Below, one piece after another: positions 44,606 through 54,796 of a DNA stretch of 64,000 nucleotides. Position 1 is the first letter of the stretch. Every line of letters starts with the position of its first letter. The stretch is from Pseudomonadota bacterium (GTDB lineage: Bacteria; Desulfobacterota; Binatia; Binatales; Binataceae). The stretch covers positions 113,109 through 177,108 of the forward strand of contig JAJPIL010000009.1 in NCBI GenBank assembly GCA_021324755.1, read 5' to 3'. The notes under the pieces were generated by a model. That model made no database searches and was not told the DNA's origin. It saw nothing but the letters and a program-made list of their open reading frames with translations. The translations under genes were made by a program, and so were the position numbers.

Positions 44606-45793
44606 CTAGGCGCTCTTTAGCACTCGTCGAATAATTTCGAATCCCTCCTTAGCCTGGGCAATGGTGAGGTTTAGCGGCGGCAGAAGGCGTAGAACATTGC
44701 CAGCCGTAGCGTTCACGATAAGCCCTTGCTCAAGACACGCTTGCGCGAGCGGACGAGCTTCTCGATCGAGCACGACGCCAATCATCATTCCTCTACCGCG
44801 TACTTCCCGAATCTTGGTTTCGCCGGCCGCAAGCGCCTTGAGCTCGCCCATCAGGTAATTCCCCACCTGCGTGCAGTTCTCAAGAACGCTACCATCCTCC
44901 AACGCCTCGAGGACCGCGAGCGCCGCAGCACTGGCAACGGGATTGGCGCCAAAGGTGCTGCCGTGTGTGCCGTGCGTCATGCAGGCCGCAACCTCATCTC
45001 GCGCGATCGCGGCACCGATCGGCAGGCCTGCGCCGAGCGCCTTGGCAAGGGTTACGATGTCCGGCTTGACTTGCCAATGCTCGTAGGCGAAGAACTTACC
45101 GGTGCGGCCGACGCCGGTTTGAATCTCGTCAAGAATGAGCAGTAAGTTGCGCTGGTCGCACAGCTCGCGCAGGCCGCTCAGGTACCTTTCATCACGGGGC
45201 ACGACGACCCCGCCTTCTCCCTGAATCGGCTCTATCATTATCGCCACAGTTTCGTCGCGCACAGCCGCGCGAGCCGCATCCAGGTCGTCGAACGGAACCA
45301 TGCGAAAGCCGAGGGGCAGCGGCTCGAAGCCTACGTGATATCGCTGCTGTCCAGTGGCGGCCAGGGTCGCCAGCGTTCGACCATGAAATGAGTTGTGCGC
45401 CGTGATGATCTCGTAGCGGCCGCCGCGGCTGGCTCCCCATCGGCGGGCAACCTTAATCGCCGCTTCGTTGGCCTCTGCCCCAGAATTACATAAAAAGACC
45501 TTCCCACCACCAAATTTCAGCGAAAGCTTGCTTGCCAGGCGCGCGGAAACTTCCGTATGAAACACGTTGGAGACATGGGTCAGCTTGCCGACTTGTTCTT
45601 GCACCGCCCGCACCACACTCGGATAAGCATGGCCAAGGCTCGTCACTGCCAGACCGCAGAAAAAGTCGAGGTAGCGGCGGCCCTCGACGTCGAACAAGTA
45701 CGCCCCTTCGCCGCGCTCGAAGGCAACCGGCATGCAGGCATAAACGTCCATCAGCGCGCTGTGAGCGAGCGCAACCACGTCAGCATTAGTCAT
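44606..45793 (-). CDS. argD: Acetylornithine aminotransferase
   Basis: 395 residues, class III PLP aminotransferase. Motifs: EGAYLFDVEGRRYLDFFCGLAVTSLGHAYP, VFLCNSGAEANEAAIKVARRWG, NSFHGRTLATLAATGQ, LLILDEIQTGVGRTGKFFAYEHWQVKPDIVTLAKALGAGLPIGA with the Schiff-base lysine, and HGSTFGANPVASAAALAVLEALE. It turns N-acetylglutamate semialdehyde into N-acetylornithine. A dual role in the lysine pathway as succinyl-DAP aminotransferase is possible. It begins 48 bases after argB. Confidence 0.95.
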   Translation of the reverse strand: MTNADVVALAHSALMDVYACMPVAFERGEGAYLFDVEGRRYLDFFCGLAVTSLGHAYPSVVRAVQEQVGKLTHVSNVFHTEVSARLASKLSLKFGGGKVFLCNSGAEANEAAIKVARRWGASRGGRYEIITAHNSFHGRTLATLAATGQQRYHVGFEPLPLGFRMVPFDDLDAARAAVRDETVAIMIEPIQGEGGVVVPRDERYLSGLRELCDQRNLLLILDEIQTGVGRTGKFFAYEHWQVKPDIVTLAKALGAGLPIGAAIARDEVAACMTHGTHGSTFGANPVASAAALAVLEALEDGSVLENCTQVGNYLMGELKALAAGETKIREVRGRGMMIGVVLDREARPLAQACLEQGLIVNATAGNVLRLLPPLNLTIAQAKEGFEIIRRVLKSA

Positions 45794-45841
45794 TCGATAC
45801 CCCTCGAAACGTCGACTTTGAGCCTCAACAAATCCGCCCGC

Positions 45842-46804
45842 TCAGCTTGCGCCCACACCGTTAGTCAAATTCGTGGGGCGCCCCCCGAAGTCGGCCTTGC
45901 GTTTAATTGAAGCTACGACTTCCGTGCCGACGCCGGAGCGAGTGAAGATCTCCAGCAGCGCCGCATGGCGCAGTCGCCCATCGATGATATGCGTCTTGGC
46001 AACTCCTTCACGCAAGGCCTCGATACAGCACTCGACCTTTGGGATCATGCCCTCGGATATGACGCCTTGAGCGATAAGCTTTTTGGCGCGCTCGACCGAA
46101 AGTGTCGAGATGAGCTTGCCGTTGCGGTCGCGGATTCCCTCGACATCCGTCATCAAGATTAACTTTTCCGCTCTGAGCGCAGCTGCCAGCTTTCCGGCGG
46201 CGGTGTCAGCGTTGATGTTGTACGTTACTCCGTTCATGTCGCAACCAACGGGAGCCACGACCGGAATAAAGTTGGCCCGGTGCAGGGTATTGAGAACGCT
46301 TGGATTGACGTCAACGATTTTTCCGACCAGGCCCAGGTCAACCGCGCTCGTCTTGCCGTTTTTTGCTTGCAATTGAACGCGCATCTTTCGCGCCAGGATC
46401 ATCGCGCCGTCTTTGCCCGACAGTCCCACGGCCGCTCCGCCGTGACGTCCGATAAGCGCCACCAGGTCCTTGTTGATACGTTGCAGGACCATCTCGACCA
46501 CTTCCATAGTTTTTTCGTCGGTGACGCGCAGTCCCCGCACGAAGCGCGCCTTAACGCCCATCTGTTCCATCAGCGCGGAGATCTGGGGCCCGCCCCCATG
46601 GACCACGACGACCTTGATTCCCACCAAGTTGAGCATCACGACGTCTTGCGCGAAGCTCTCCTTTAGGTCTTCGGCTTCCATCGCATGGCCGCCGTACTTG
46701 ACCACAAAGGTCGAACCTTGAAAGCGCCGGATATACGGCAGCGCCTCCATCAAGACCTCCGCTCTTTCAACCAGTTTTTTTGCTTCCTGCTTCACCCCCT
46801 TCAC
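45842..46804 (-). CDS. argB: Acetylglutamate kinase
   Basis: 320 residues of the amino-acid kinase fold. TFVVKYGGHAMEAEDLKESFAQDV holds the phosphate-binding lysine, KVVVVHGGGPQISALMEQMGV the glycine-rich loop, and YNINADTAAGKLAAALRAEKLILMTDVEGI the ATP and acceptor site. The N-terminal helix (KKLVERAEVLMEALPYIRRF) is the extension seen in arginine-sensitive hexameric enzymes, so feedback inhibition is likely. First gene of argB-argD-argF-argG; argC and argJ are not in the window. Confidence 0.96.
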   Translation of the reverse strand: MKGVKQEAKKLVERAEVLMEALPYIRRFQGSTFVVKYGGHAMEAEDLKESFAQDVVMLNLVGIKVVVVHGGGPQISALMEQMGVKARFVRGLRVTDEKTMEVVEMVLQRINKDLVALIGRHGGAAVGLSGKDGAMILARKMRVQLQAKNGKTSAVDLGLVGKIVDVNPSVLNTLHRANFIPVVAPVGCDMNGVTYNINADTAAGKLAAALRAEKLILMTDVEGIRDRNGKLISTLSVERAKKLIAQGVISEGMIPKVECCIEALREGVAKTHIIDGRLRHAALLEIFTRSGVGTEVVASIKRKADFGGRPTNLTNGVGAS

Positions 46805-47104
46805 CTCGAAAGAAGTGCTCAGGCGTAACGCTTAAGCCAAAAGCCTCGCCGATAGCGATCCCGGCGATCTAAATAAAACAGGCGCAAACGCAACACGTGT
46901 CTTATACGTCATCGCGCGCATAAGGTTAAGAGTGGGAGCATGAAACCGACTCCGCAGTCGGCAAACCGACGCAAGCGCAGAAGAGCTTTTCGCCCTAGGC
47001 GCAGGCGCAACCCTAAGCCGGTTGAGCCCCAAGAGCTTTTTGTGCGCGCTTTAGTCTCGCCGCTGGACAGTTTTTGCCGCGTCGATTAGAGATTGTGGCC
47101 CCTC
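46805..47104. other. Intergenic region between hslU and argB
   Basis: 300 bases between the hslU stop and the argB start, both minus strand. It contains the argB promoter candidate at 46901-46929 and no recognisable gene. Confidence 0.4.
46901..46929 (-). promoter_or_regulatory. argB: Candidate promoter of the argBDFG cluster
   Basis: Minus strand TTAACC (46929-46924, four of six matches) is separated by 17 bases from TATAAG (46906-46901, five of six). It lies about 97 bases before the argB start. I did not find a clear ARG-box operator. Confidence 0.5.
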
Positions 47105-48490
47105 TTACAGGATGTAGCGCGATAGGTCCTGATCCTGAACGATGTGGTCGAGCCGTTTGTGCACGTACGCGGCGTCGATCGTGATTCGCTGACCGCTCAT
47201 CTCAGGCGCGTTGAACGAGATCTCATCCAGCAGGCGTTCGAGCACGGTATGCAGCCTGCGGGCTCCGATATTTTCCGTGCGCGCGTTGACCTCGGCGGCG
47301 ATTTCCGCAAGCGCCACGATCGCGTCATCGGTAAAGCTCAAGTGAACGTTTTCGGTGGCCATCAAGGCGATGTACTGCTTGCTCAGCGCATTGTCGGGCT
47401 CGGTCAGGATTCGCACGAAGTCGTCGCGAGTCAGCGCTTTGAGTTCCACGCGAATGGGGAAGCGACCCTGAAATTCAGGAATCAAGTCCGAAGGCTTGGC
47501 GATATGGAACGCGCCCGAAGCGATAAACAAGACATGGTCGGTCCTGACCGGTCCGTACTTAGTGTTGACCGTTGTTCCCTCAACGATCGGCAAAAGGTCG
47601 CGCTGGACGCCTTCGCGCGAAACGTCGGGGCCACGGGTTGAGTCGCGCCCGGCGATCTTGTCGATCTCGTCGATGAAAACGATCGCGCTTTGCTCGACGC
47701 GCTGAACCGCCTCGCGAACGACCTGGTCCATGTCGACCAAGCGCGCCGCCTCCTCCTGGGTTAGCATGTCGAGCGCCTCGGGTACCTTGACACGACGGCG
47801 TTTGGAGCGCTTGGGCACGAACTGGCTAAAGAGCTCCTTCATGTTCAGCCCGAGCTCCTCCATCCCCTGGGGCGCGAAAACCTCGATCATCGGCATCGCC
47901 TGAGCGCTGATTTCAATCTCCACTTCGCGGTGGTCGAGCTGTCCGGTCCTGAGCATGCGGCGCAGCTTTTCTCGCGTCTCCCGGTAAGAAGCGTCGGCGC
48001 TTGCCGTATCGGCGCCGCCGGCCTCAGCACCGGGCCCATGATGACGCCGACTTCGGGGGGGAGGAGGATAAAGGATGTCGAGCAAGCGCTCCTCGGCCTG
48101 CTCGCGGGCTTTGACTGCAACCTCCGCCTGTGCCTCCTCGCGCACCATTTTGACCGCGACCTCGACGAGATCTCGGATTATCGACTCGACGTCGCGGCCC
48201 ACGTATCCGACCTCGGTGTAACGCGAGGCCTCGACCTTAAGGAACGGCGCCTGAGCAAGCTTGGCCAGACGGCGCGATATCTCTGTCTTGCCCACTCCGG
48301 TAGGACCGATCATCAGGATGTTTTTCGGGGCAATTTCATCGCGAAGCTCCGGCGGTACTTGCTGGCGACGCCATCGGTTGCGCAACGCTATCGCTACCGC
48401 TCGCTTGGCCTCGGTTTGCCCGACGATGTAGCGGTCGAGTTCAGAGACGATCTCGCGCGGAGTCATTACGTGAGGAACTGAAGTCTTCAT
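47105..48490 (-). CDS. hslU: ATP-dependent protease ATPase subunit HslU
   Basis: 461 residues of the Clp/Hsp100 AAA+ family. [34 protein letters not shown] is the classical N-terminus, [17 protein letters not shown] the Walker A, and [15 protein letters not shown] the Walker B. The inserted I-domain spans about residues 110-240. [20 protein letters not shown] and the C-terminal [15 protein letters not shown] sensor-2 region follow, ending in DLSRYIL, the tail that docks into HslV. It unfolds substrates for HslV. Starts 13 bases after the hslV stop. Confidence 0.97.
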   Translation of the reverse strand: MKTSVPHVMTPREIVSELDRYIVGQTEAKRAVAIALRNRWRRQQVPPELRDEIAPKNILMIGPTGVGKTEISRRLAKLAQAPFLKVEASRYTEVGYVGRDVESIIRDLVEVAVKMVREEAQAEVAVKAREQAEERLLDILYPPPPRSRRHHGPGAEAGGADTASADASYRETREKLRRMLRTGQLDHREVEIEISAQAMPMIEVFAPQGMEELGLNMKELFSQFVPKRSKRRRVKVPEALDMLTQEEAARLVDMDQVVREAVQRVEQSAIVFIDEIDKIAGRDSTRGPDVSREGVQRDLLPIVEGTTVNTKYGPVRTDHVLFIASGAFHIAKPSDLIPEFQGRFPIRVELKALTRDDFVRILTEPDNALSKQYIALMATENVHLSFTDDAIVALAEIAAEVNARTENIGARRLHTVLERLLDEISFNAPEMSGQRITIDAAYVHKRLDHIVQDQDLSRYIL

Positions 48491-48502
48491 CGTCGTAAGG
48501 GC

Positions 48503-49063
48503 TTAAAGTTCTTCGATCGTAAACTGGGAATTGGTAAATACGCAAATTTCTGCGGCGATGGTCATGGCTGCTTCCACCACCTGGCGCGCGCTTAGCTGCG
48601 GGTTGAAGCGCAGAAGTGCGCGCGCCGCAGCCAGGGCGAAGTTGCCTCCTGAACCGATTCCTATAATACCATCATCAGGCTCGATCACGTCCCCGAGCCC
48701 GGAAAGCAGCAGCGTGCTCTCTCGGTCAGCCACCACCAGCATCGCCTCGAGCCGGCGCAACACCCGGTCGGTGCGCCAATCGCGCGCCAACTCCACGGCT
48801 GCGCGTCTTAGATTGCCGTTGTACTCCTGAAGCTTTCCTTCGAACTTGTCAAACAGCGTAAGCGCATCAGCCGTCGCTCCGGCAAAGCCCGCGAGCACGC
48901 TTTCGTTGTGAAGCCGCCGCACCTTGCGCGCTCCGCGCTTGAGCACTGTGTTGCCCAAGCTCACTTGACCGTCGCCCGCCATCACGATCGAGCCCTGATG
49001 GCGCACCGTCAAAATGGTTGTTCCGTGAATCACGTTTGCTGAGTTAGGAGCGAGGATGGGCAC
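48503..49063 (-). CDS. hslV: ATP-dependent protease peptidase subunit HslV
   Basis: 186 residues, proteasome-beta-type Ntn hydrolase. The catalytic threonine would be Thr15, exposed by cleavage after HG in [40 protein letters not shown] and [20 protein letters not shown] follow as usual. The start at GTG 49063 lies inside the end of xerC (20-base overlap) and has AAGAGG 9 bases upstream; this gives a 14-residue propeptide. A GTG at 49033 would give the more usual short leader but lacks a ribosome-binding site. Confidence 0.95.
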   Translation of the reverse strand: MPILAPNSANVIHGTTILTVRHQGSIVMAGDGQVSLGNTVLKRGARKVRRLHNESVLAGFAGATADALTLFDKFEGKLQEYNGNLRRAAVELARDWRTDRVLRRLEAMLVVADRESTLLLSGLGDVIEPDDGIIGIGSGGNFALAAARALLRFNPQLSARQVVEAAMTIAAEICVFTNSQFTIEEL

Positions 49064-49946
49064 GGCGGTAAACCTCTTTAAGATGTTGGATACTTACTTG
49101 TGTATAGCGCTGAGTCGTAGCCAAACTGGCATGACCGAGCATCTCCTGGATTGAACGCAGGTCGGCGCCGTGGTTCAGCAAATGGGTTGCAAAGCAGTGG
49201 CGCAAGCCGTGCGGAGTTAAGCCCGTATCCAGTCCGAGCGACGCTATTCGGCGTGCCACAATTCGCTGCACGCTGCGCGGGCTGAGCCGACCGCCCCGCA
49301 AATTGGTAAACACAGGCCCGTCAGCTGGAGCCGGGCCTGTAGCATCGCGCCACGCTCTTAAGGCAGCCAGAGCAACCTCCCCGATCGGTACCAGTCGATC
49401 TTTACGGCCCTTGCCGCTACGAACCCTTACCATTCCGACTTCCTCATCGATGTCTTTCCAGTCAAGGCCAACCAGTTCACTGACGCGAAGCCCGCAGGCA
49501 TAGAGCGTCTCCATCATCGCGCGGTCGCGCAGGCGCGCCTTGGAGTTCGTGCAGCTGTCTGCCTCGAGAAGCCTGCAGACCTCATCCTCGCGTATCACAG
49601 TTGGCAGCCGCGCTTGGCGCCGCACCGTGCGCAGCCGCGAAGCTGGGTCCGGGCCGCCAAAAAACTGTTTGCGGTAGCGGAAAAACGCCTTGATCGCGGC
49701 GAGACGCCGTTGCACGGTCGAGCGCTCGGCCCGGTTCTTAAGCAAGCTCGCAAGGTAGAGCCGGATATCGTCGGTCTGGACACTCTCTGGCGAAACCTTG
49801 CCGGTTGCGGGGTCGCGAGCAAGGTTTTGTTCTTCAAGAAACTTTGCAAAGCAAAGCAGGTCTGTGCGGTAGCTCTTTACCGTGTTCGCAGCCGCTCCAA
49901 TTACGGCCGACAAATAATCGGTGAAAGCGTCGACCTGCTCGACCAT
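49044..49946 (-). CDS. xerC: Tyrosine recombinase XerC
   Basis: 300 residues, tyrosine recombinase resolving chromosome dimers. The N-terminal SAM-like core-binding domain covers about 1-95. The catalytic residues are complete: Arg in [15 protein letters not shown], Lys in [12 protein letters not shown], His-x2-Arg in [14 protein letters not shown], His in [11 protein letters not shown] and the nucleophilic Tyr in TQRYTQVSI. The operon order xerC-hslV-hslU is conserved in many bacteria, which supports a housekeeping role rather than a phage integrase. Confidence 0.95.
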   Translation of the reverse strand: MVEQVDAFTDYLSAVIGAAANTVKSYRTDLLCFAKFLEEQNLARDPATGKVSPESVQTDDIRLYLASLLKNRAERSTVQRRLAAIKAFFRYRKQFFGGPDPASRLRTVRRQARLPTVIREDEVCRLLEADSCTNSKARLRDRAMMETLYACGLRVSELVGLDWKDIDEEVGMVRVRSGKGRKDRLVPIGEVALAALRAWRDATGPAPADGPVFTNLRGGRLSPRSVQRIVARRIASLGLDTGLTPHGLRHCFATHLLNHGADLRSIQEMLGHASLATTQRYTQVSIQHLKEVYRRAHPRS

Positions 49947-50286
49947 CTAAAAGTCCAATTGTTGGCCGCTCTTAAACGCAATGCTATCAGCCGGCGCGCC
50001 AGGCGCAAAAGAGGGGTTAAACCAAAGCGTTATCCAAAGCCGAGCTACCAGACTGGCACATTGCACACGACAGTGTAGCTAATCGGAGTCAAACCTAAAG
50101 TGCCGCCACATCTACGCGTCTCAGCAGATCCCGATTTGTGCTCCGCGCTATGATTAGAAGTTGTCAAAGCTGGAACCTGTTTTTCCTAGTCGGAAACCTC
50201 TGCACTCGTGAACACGCACGCAGTAGCTGTGCAATAGGACGATCCGAAGAAAATTAATCGCTCGAGAGTTTAGAGGCTTGGCATCG
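49947..50286. other. Divergent intergenic region, no gene seen
   Basis: 340 bases between xerC (minus) and the zinc ribbon gene (plus). It must hold both promoters; no convincing -35/-10 pair or conserved frame is visible. Confidence 0.35.
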
Positions 50287-50577
50287 ATGAATTGTTGGTC
50301 GTGTGGACACTCACTTGGCGACATAGGCAAGATTGGATTTCGCGACGAATGCCCGCGTTGCGCAAGTCCGCTCCATTGCTGCCGCAACTGTAAATTTTAC
50401 GATCCCGGGTATCATAACCAATGTCGCGAACCGATGGCGGAGCGGGTCGTTGATAAAGAGCGAGCCAACTTTTGTGAGTTTTTCGCTCCCGCACCTGACG
50501 GTCAACATAGAGCGAAAGTCGAAAAGGCTGATGTTCGAGAAAAACTCGAAAAGTTATTTAAGAAAAGAAGCCCGTGA
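50287..50577 (+). CDS. Small zinc ribbon protein
   Basis: 96 residues from ATG 50287 (a TTG at 50278 is also open). The N-terminal 45 residues hold many cysteines in pairs: CWSCG, CPRCASPLHCCRNCKFYD, then NQCREP and a later NFCEFF. This suits two zinc-binding clusters. The C-terminal third is a charged helix (AKVEKADVREKLEKLFKK). Such small proteins occur beside housekeeping genes in many proteobacteria-like genomes, but I know of no assigned function. Confidence 0.72.
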   Translation: MNCWSCGHSLGDIGKIGFRDECPRCASPLHCCRNCKFYDPGYHNQCREPMAERVVDKERANFCEFFAPAPDGQHRAKVEKADVREKLEKLFKKRSP

Positions 50578-51048
50578 GCGCACAAAAGTTAGCTCACGCG
50601 AGAAAATGTCCGAGGGGTGCAAATAGCCGACTAAATTTCACTTCAAGAGCGGACACTTGATTAGTCGCTTACGAAAAACTGCTCTCTTCCGTAGCTGAAA
50701 AGAGCCGGAGGACAGCGCAGCTGGCGCTCGGCGTGCTTGTAGTCGGTTTGTTAACCGCTCACCAATCGGAATTTCCAAAGTTTTGGTCGAGTTTAACGGT
50801 CGCGGATGTGGCAAGCTAGTTGCTAGGAAACGCGCGGCTTTAAACGACGAGACTGCTTCGACGCTGCACAAGACACAAACGCGACTGGACCTCAAAGAGA
50901 AATACAGCTAGCGAACTTGCTTGTTACATAATGCATCGAATGTGAGCTGCGGCTCGGAATAGCTTATCGACGATTGTTAGAGTTGTGTTTAAAAGTTCGT
51001 GCGAGCTCGAGACTGAAATTTTGTGAGCGAAAAATTGGGAGTAACCAG
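50578..51048. other. Intergenic region upstream of glmU, no gene seen
   Basis: 471 bases. A CATAAT at 50927-50932 could be a -10 element for glmU but has no matching -35. I see no conserved frame, riboswitch-like structure or terminator that I can support. Confidence 0.35.
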
Positions 51049-52470
51049 ATGGAACGACCGTTGGCTGGCATAGTGCTTGCTGCAGGACAAGGTGTGCGCA
51101 TGAAGTCGCACCGGGCCAAGGTGCTGCACGAAGTGGGCGGAGTTGCGCTCATACTTCGAGTATTGCGAGTGCTGAGAGCCCTCGACACGGAGCCGGTGGT
51201 TGTCGTCGTTGGCCATCAGGCCGACGAGGTCAAAGCTGCAGTCCAAAGGACCTGGAACGATTCGCGTCTGCGCTTCGCGATGCAAGAGCAGATGCTTGGC
51301 ACCGGGCATGCGGCGCTTTGCGGGCTTAGAACGCTACCGTCCGGCTTCGACGGCGACGTGTTGATCGTTTATGGCGACATGCCCGTGCTGAGTACAGAAA
51401 CGCTCAAGGAGTTTATCGCCGCCCACCGCGCGGCTAAGTCAAAATTGTCCCTCGTCGCGCTTAGGCTCGAGCCTGCCGCCTCCTACGGGCGCCTTGTGCG
51501 CCGCCATGACGGCTCGATCGCTAGGGTGGTCGAGGCTTCGGACGCCACCCCAGAAGAGCTCGCGATAGAGGAGGTAAATGCAGGGGTCTACGTCGCTGAC
51601 GCAACGCTTCTTCGGCAACTGCTCGACCGAGTAAGGCCTAATAACGCGCGTGGTGAGTACTATCTGACGGACATCGTCGAGCTAGCCACGCAAGCTGGCG
51701 TGCGGGTGTTCGGCTGGCGAGCGCCCAGGCCAGAGGAGTTTTTGGGCGTAAATTCTCGCTACGAGCTGGCGCAAATCGAAGCTTTGGTACGCCAGTCGGT
51801 AAATCGCCGCTTGATGGATAGCGGCGTTACCTTGCTTGACCCTTCGACCACATACATCGGTGAAGAAGTGGAAATTGGGATCGATTCGGTGATAGGCCCA
51901 AACGTGCAAATCCTCGGACGTTCGCGAATTGGAGCGCGAGTGCGCATCGAAGGATGCGCTCTGATGCGCGAGGTAATTATCGGCAACGACTGTATCATCA
52001 AGCTAGGCGTACGAGCCGAGCAATGCACTATCGGACCCGGCAGCGAGATTGGACCGTTTGCCAATCTTCGCCCGGGCACACAACTTGAGGGGTCTAATCG
52101 AATCGGCAACTTTGTCGAAACCAAGCAAGCACGTATCGGCCGCGGCACCAAAGCAAGCCATCTAAGCTACCTCGGCGACGTAATTATCGGCGAGCAGACG
52201 AACATCGGGTGCGGCGTGATCACGGTAAACTTCGACGGCTACGAAAAGCATCTCACCCAGATTGGCAGCCGATGCATGGTGGGATGCGACAGCCAGCTTA
52301 TTGCGCCAGTCAAGATCGGCGACGACGCCTACGTTGCCAGCGGCACAACCGTACGGCACGACGTTCCCGCCGGAGCGCTTGCATTTTGTGACCATCGGCA
52401 ACAGGAAAAACCAGGCTGGACACTTAAATGGCGCGAGCGCCATCAAGCAGACGGTCGCCATCATGACTAG
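51049..52470 (+). CDS. glmU: Bifunctional GlcNAc-1-P uridyltransferase / GlcN-1-P acetyltransferase
   Basis: 473 residues from ATG 51049 (GGGAG 6 bases upstream; the open frame begins at 50974). N-terminal uridyltransferase domain: LAGIVLAAGQGVRMKSHRAKVLHEVGG with the nucleotide loop, MLGTGHAALCG, DVLIVYGDMPVL, EVNAGVYVAD, NARGEYYLTDIVELA. The C-terminal left-handed beta helix of hexapeptide repeats (from about 260) includes NFVETKQARIGRGTKASHLSYLGDVIIG and NIGCGVITVNFDGYEKHLTQIG, the acetyltransferase site. It makes UDP-GlcNAc for peptidoglycan and lipopolysaccharide. glmS follows after 128 bases. Confidence 0.97.
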   Translation: MERPLAGIVLAAGQGVRMKSHRAKVLHEVGGVALILRVLRVLRALDTEPVVVVVGHQADEVKAAVQRTWNDSRLRFAMQEQMLGTGHAALCGLRTLPSGFDGDVLIVYGDMPVLSTETLKEFIAAHRAAKSKLSLVALRLEPAASYGRLVRRHDGSIARVVEASDATPEELAIEEVNAGVYVADATLLRQLLDRVRPNNARGEYYLTDIVELATQAGVRVFGWRAPRPEEFLGVNSRYELAQIEALVRQSVNRRLMDSGVTLLDPSTTYIGEEVEIGIDSVIGPNVQILGRSRIGARVRIEGCALMREVIIGNDCIIKLGVRAEQCTIGPGSEIGPFANLRPGTQLEGSNRIGNFVETKQARIGRGTKASHLSYLGDVIIGEQTNIGCGVITVNFDGYEKHLTQIGSRCMVGCDSQLIAPVKIGDDAYVASGTTVRHDVPAGALAFCDHRQQEKPGWTLKWRERHQADGRHHD

Positions 52471-52598
52471 CCGCGACCTCTCGGCGGCTAGCTTCTGAGC
52501 GTCGTTAGAGGCGCGGACGGTCGAAGGTGCCAAGGATAAAGTACGCTCCAAATGCGGGCAAGACGGAGCACGTAAGCGAATAGCTGGAGTGGCATTCG

Positions 52599-54434
52599 AT
52601 GTGTGGAATTGTCGGATACGTCGGGGCGCAAGAGGCTTCGGCGATTTTACTGGCCGCTTTGCGCCGCCTTGAATACCGCGGCTACGACTCTGCGGGAATC
52701 GCGACTTTGCCAGGACCAGGCGCTCGTCTGGAGGTCAGGCGAGCAGCGGGAAAGCTCGATAACCTTGAAAAGCTGCTGTGCGAGCGACCGGCGCCCGGCT
52801 GCATCGGCATCGGCCACACGCGATGGGCCACTCACGGCGCACCATCCGAGCGCAACGCCCATCCCCATCAGGCAGGCCCGGTTGCCCTGGTCCATAACGG
52901 CATCATCGAAAACTACGCCGAACTCGCAGCGAGCCTGCGCCAGCGCGGTCATCGACTGCTTTCCGAGACCGACACCGAGGTTATTTCGCATCTTCTGGAA
53001 GAACGAGTCAAAGCCGGATTAAGCCTCAGGGAGGCGGTTCGCTTGGTTGTGGCCGAGCTGCGCGGCTCATTTTCATTCGTGGCACTTTCCGAAAACGAGC
53101 CCGACACCTTGGTGGCGGCTAAAACAGCCACGCCGATCGTAATCGGACTGGGCGAAGGCGAAAACTTTATCGCATCGGATATTCCGGCGCTGCTCGACCA
53201 CACCCGGCAAACGATCGTTCTGGAAGACGGCGAAATTGCCGAGGTCAAGCGCGATCAGGTGAGGGTCTTCACCTTTGACGGCGCGCTGGTCCATCGCCGC
53301 CCCCGTCGTATCGAATGGGATTCGGCGCACATCGGCAAGGGCCCGTACCGCCACTATCTACGAAAGGAAATTTCCGACCAGCCGCAAGCGTGGATGGATA
53401 CGCTAAGGGGGCGCGCCACGCTAGGCTCAGGCGAGGTACGATTCGAGGAAGACCCGCTACCGCCCAAGGGAATAGACGCCGTGCAACGAATCGTTATAGT
53501 GAGCGCTGGCGCCTCCTACATCGCCTCGCTGGTGGGCAAGTTCATGATCGAAGAACTAAGCCGTATTCCAGTCGAGGTCGATTACTCAGCCGAATATCGT
53601 TACCGCTGCCCGGTGGTGGATGAAAATACGGTGCTCATCGCTGTGTCACAATCGGGCGAGACGGCCGATACGATGGCCGCGCTGGAGGAAGGCAAGGCGC
53701 AAGGCGCATGGACCATAGCCTTGACCAACACGCGCGACTCCTCCATAGCACGGCGAGCCGACGTCCGACTTTACACTCGATGCGGCCCTGAGATCAGCGT
53801 TACCACGACCAAGTGCTTCATCACCCAGATCGAATCGTTCTTCCTGCTTGCCATTTACCTGGCCCTGGCACGGGGTAAGCTTGCACCGTCGCGCGCGGCC
53901 GAACTGCTCGCCCCGGCGTTCGCGATTCCGGCGCGAATCGAGGCTATAATCAATAAGGAACGAGAAATTGAACGAATCGCGAAAAAATTCGCTTCCGCAA
54001 CCGATTTCCTTTTCCTGGGACGCGGGATTAACTATCCGATAGCGCTTGAGGGAGCACTCAAGCTCAAGGAAATCTCTTACATCCACGCCGAAGGTTACTC
54101 GGCGGGCGAGATGAAGCACGGGCCTATCGCCCTGGTGGATGAAAAAATGCCCGTCGTCGTAATTATTCCGCGCGACAAGGTCTTCTCGAAAACGCTATCC
54201 AACCTCAAAGAGGTCGAGTCGCGCAACGGCCGCATAATCGCCGTCACCGACCAGGCTGACGAAGATCTCCGAGCGATCGCCGAAGAGGTTATCGAGACGC
54301 CGAAAACCTCTGAGATGCTTACGCCCGTGCTGATGACTATTCCGCTTCAGCTCCTGGCCTACCATATTGCGGTATATCGCGGAACGGACGTTGACCAGCC
54401 GAGAAACCTCGCAAAATCGGTAACCGTCGAGTAG
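52599..54434 (+). CDS. glmS: Glutamine--fructose-6-phosphate aminotransferase (isomerizing)
   Basis: 611 residues. The N-terminal glutaminase begins MCGIVGYVG, where Cys2 is the nucleophile after Met removal, with RRLEYRGYDSAGIA and HTRWATHGAPSERNAHPH. Two SIS domains follow: VSAGASYIASLVGKFMIEEL..VEVDYSAEYRYR and ISQSGET-type VAVSQSGETADT, then FLGRGINYPIALEGALKLKEISYIHAEGYSAGEMKHGPIALV. The C-terminus is DQPRNLAKSVTVE, the conserved tail. It forms glucosamine-6-phosphate, upstream of GlmU. No glmS ribozyme is evident in the short 5' region. GGAG precedes the ATG. Confidence 0.98.
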   Translation: MCGIVGYVGAQEASAILLAALRRLEYRGYDSAGIATLPGPGARLEVRRAAGKLDNLEKLLCERPAPGCIGIGHTRWATHGAPSERNAHPHQAGPVALVHNGIIENYAELAASLRQRGHRLLSETDTEVISHLLEERVKAGLSLREAVRLVVAELRGSFSFVALSENEPDTLVAAKTATPIVIGLGEGENFIASDIPALLDHTRQTIVLEDGEIAEVKRDQVRVFTFDGALVHRRPRRIEWDSAHIGKGPYRHYLRKEISDQPQAWMDTLRGRATLGSGEVRFEEDPLPPKGIDAVQRIVIVSAGASYIASLVGKFMIEELSRIPVEVDYSAEYRYRCPVVDENTVLIAVSQSGETADTMAALEEGKAQGAWTIALTNTRDSSIARRADVRLYTRCGPEISVTTTKCFITQIESFFLLAIYLALARGKLAPSRAAELLAPAFAIPARIEAIINKEREIERIAKKFASATDFLFLGRGINYPIALEGALKLKEISYIHAEGYSAGEMKHGPIALVDEKMPVVVIIPRDKVFSKTLSNLKEVESRNGRIIAVTDQADEDLRAIAEEVIETPKTSEMLTPVLMTIPLQLLAYHIAVYRGTDVDQPRNLAKSVTVE

Positions 54435-54796
54435 GAAAAAGCCAGCTAAGACCTTAGCTTGGCAACTAACGTGCCCAGCTCGGCCGCTTTACCGGACGCC
54501 TGCTGGAAGAGCCGAAACTAATACCTAGCGGTAAAAAAGAATAACGCGCCGTTCTGCACGTAGCCGACTTGTAAAGTGGGCCGAAATCGCCGAACCTGGC
54601 GCAGAAACTCGAGGCCGCAGATCCACGCTTGGTAAGCGAGGCTTTTCAGAGGAGCCAGCGTGCTCTCGGGTTCTCTAAAGACGATCACTTCTGCCGTACT
54701 CTGCAGCCGAGTTCCCCAGACGGAAACGAAGCAGCGCAGACATATACGCCAGCCGGCGCAACCTCGCTTGAGGCCTGAGGTAGACTTTATGGGTGG
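54435..54796. other. Convergent intergenic region with a hairpin
   Basis: 362 bases between the ends of glmS and rpoD. Apart from the terminator at 54436-54463, I see nothing conserved. Confidence 0.4.
54436..54463 (-). terminator. Intrinsic terminator, minus strand
   Basis: GCCAGCTAAG and CTTAGC(T)TGGC at 54441-54463 form a stem of about nine pairs with one bulge. On the minus strand it is followed directly by TTTTT. It lies 334 bases past the rpoD stop and 7 bases past the glmS stop, so it may end rpoD transcription and also shield glmS. Confidence 0.5.

Noticed and set aside
49044-49946. Phage integrase or mobile-element recombinase
   Set aside because: The xerC-hslV-hslU order and lack of attachment repeats or phage genes support the chromosomal XerC.
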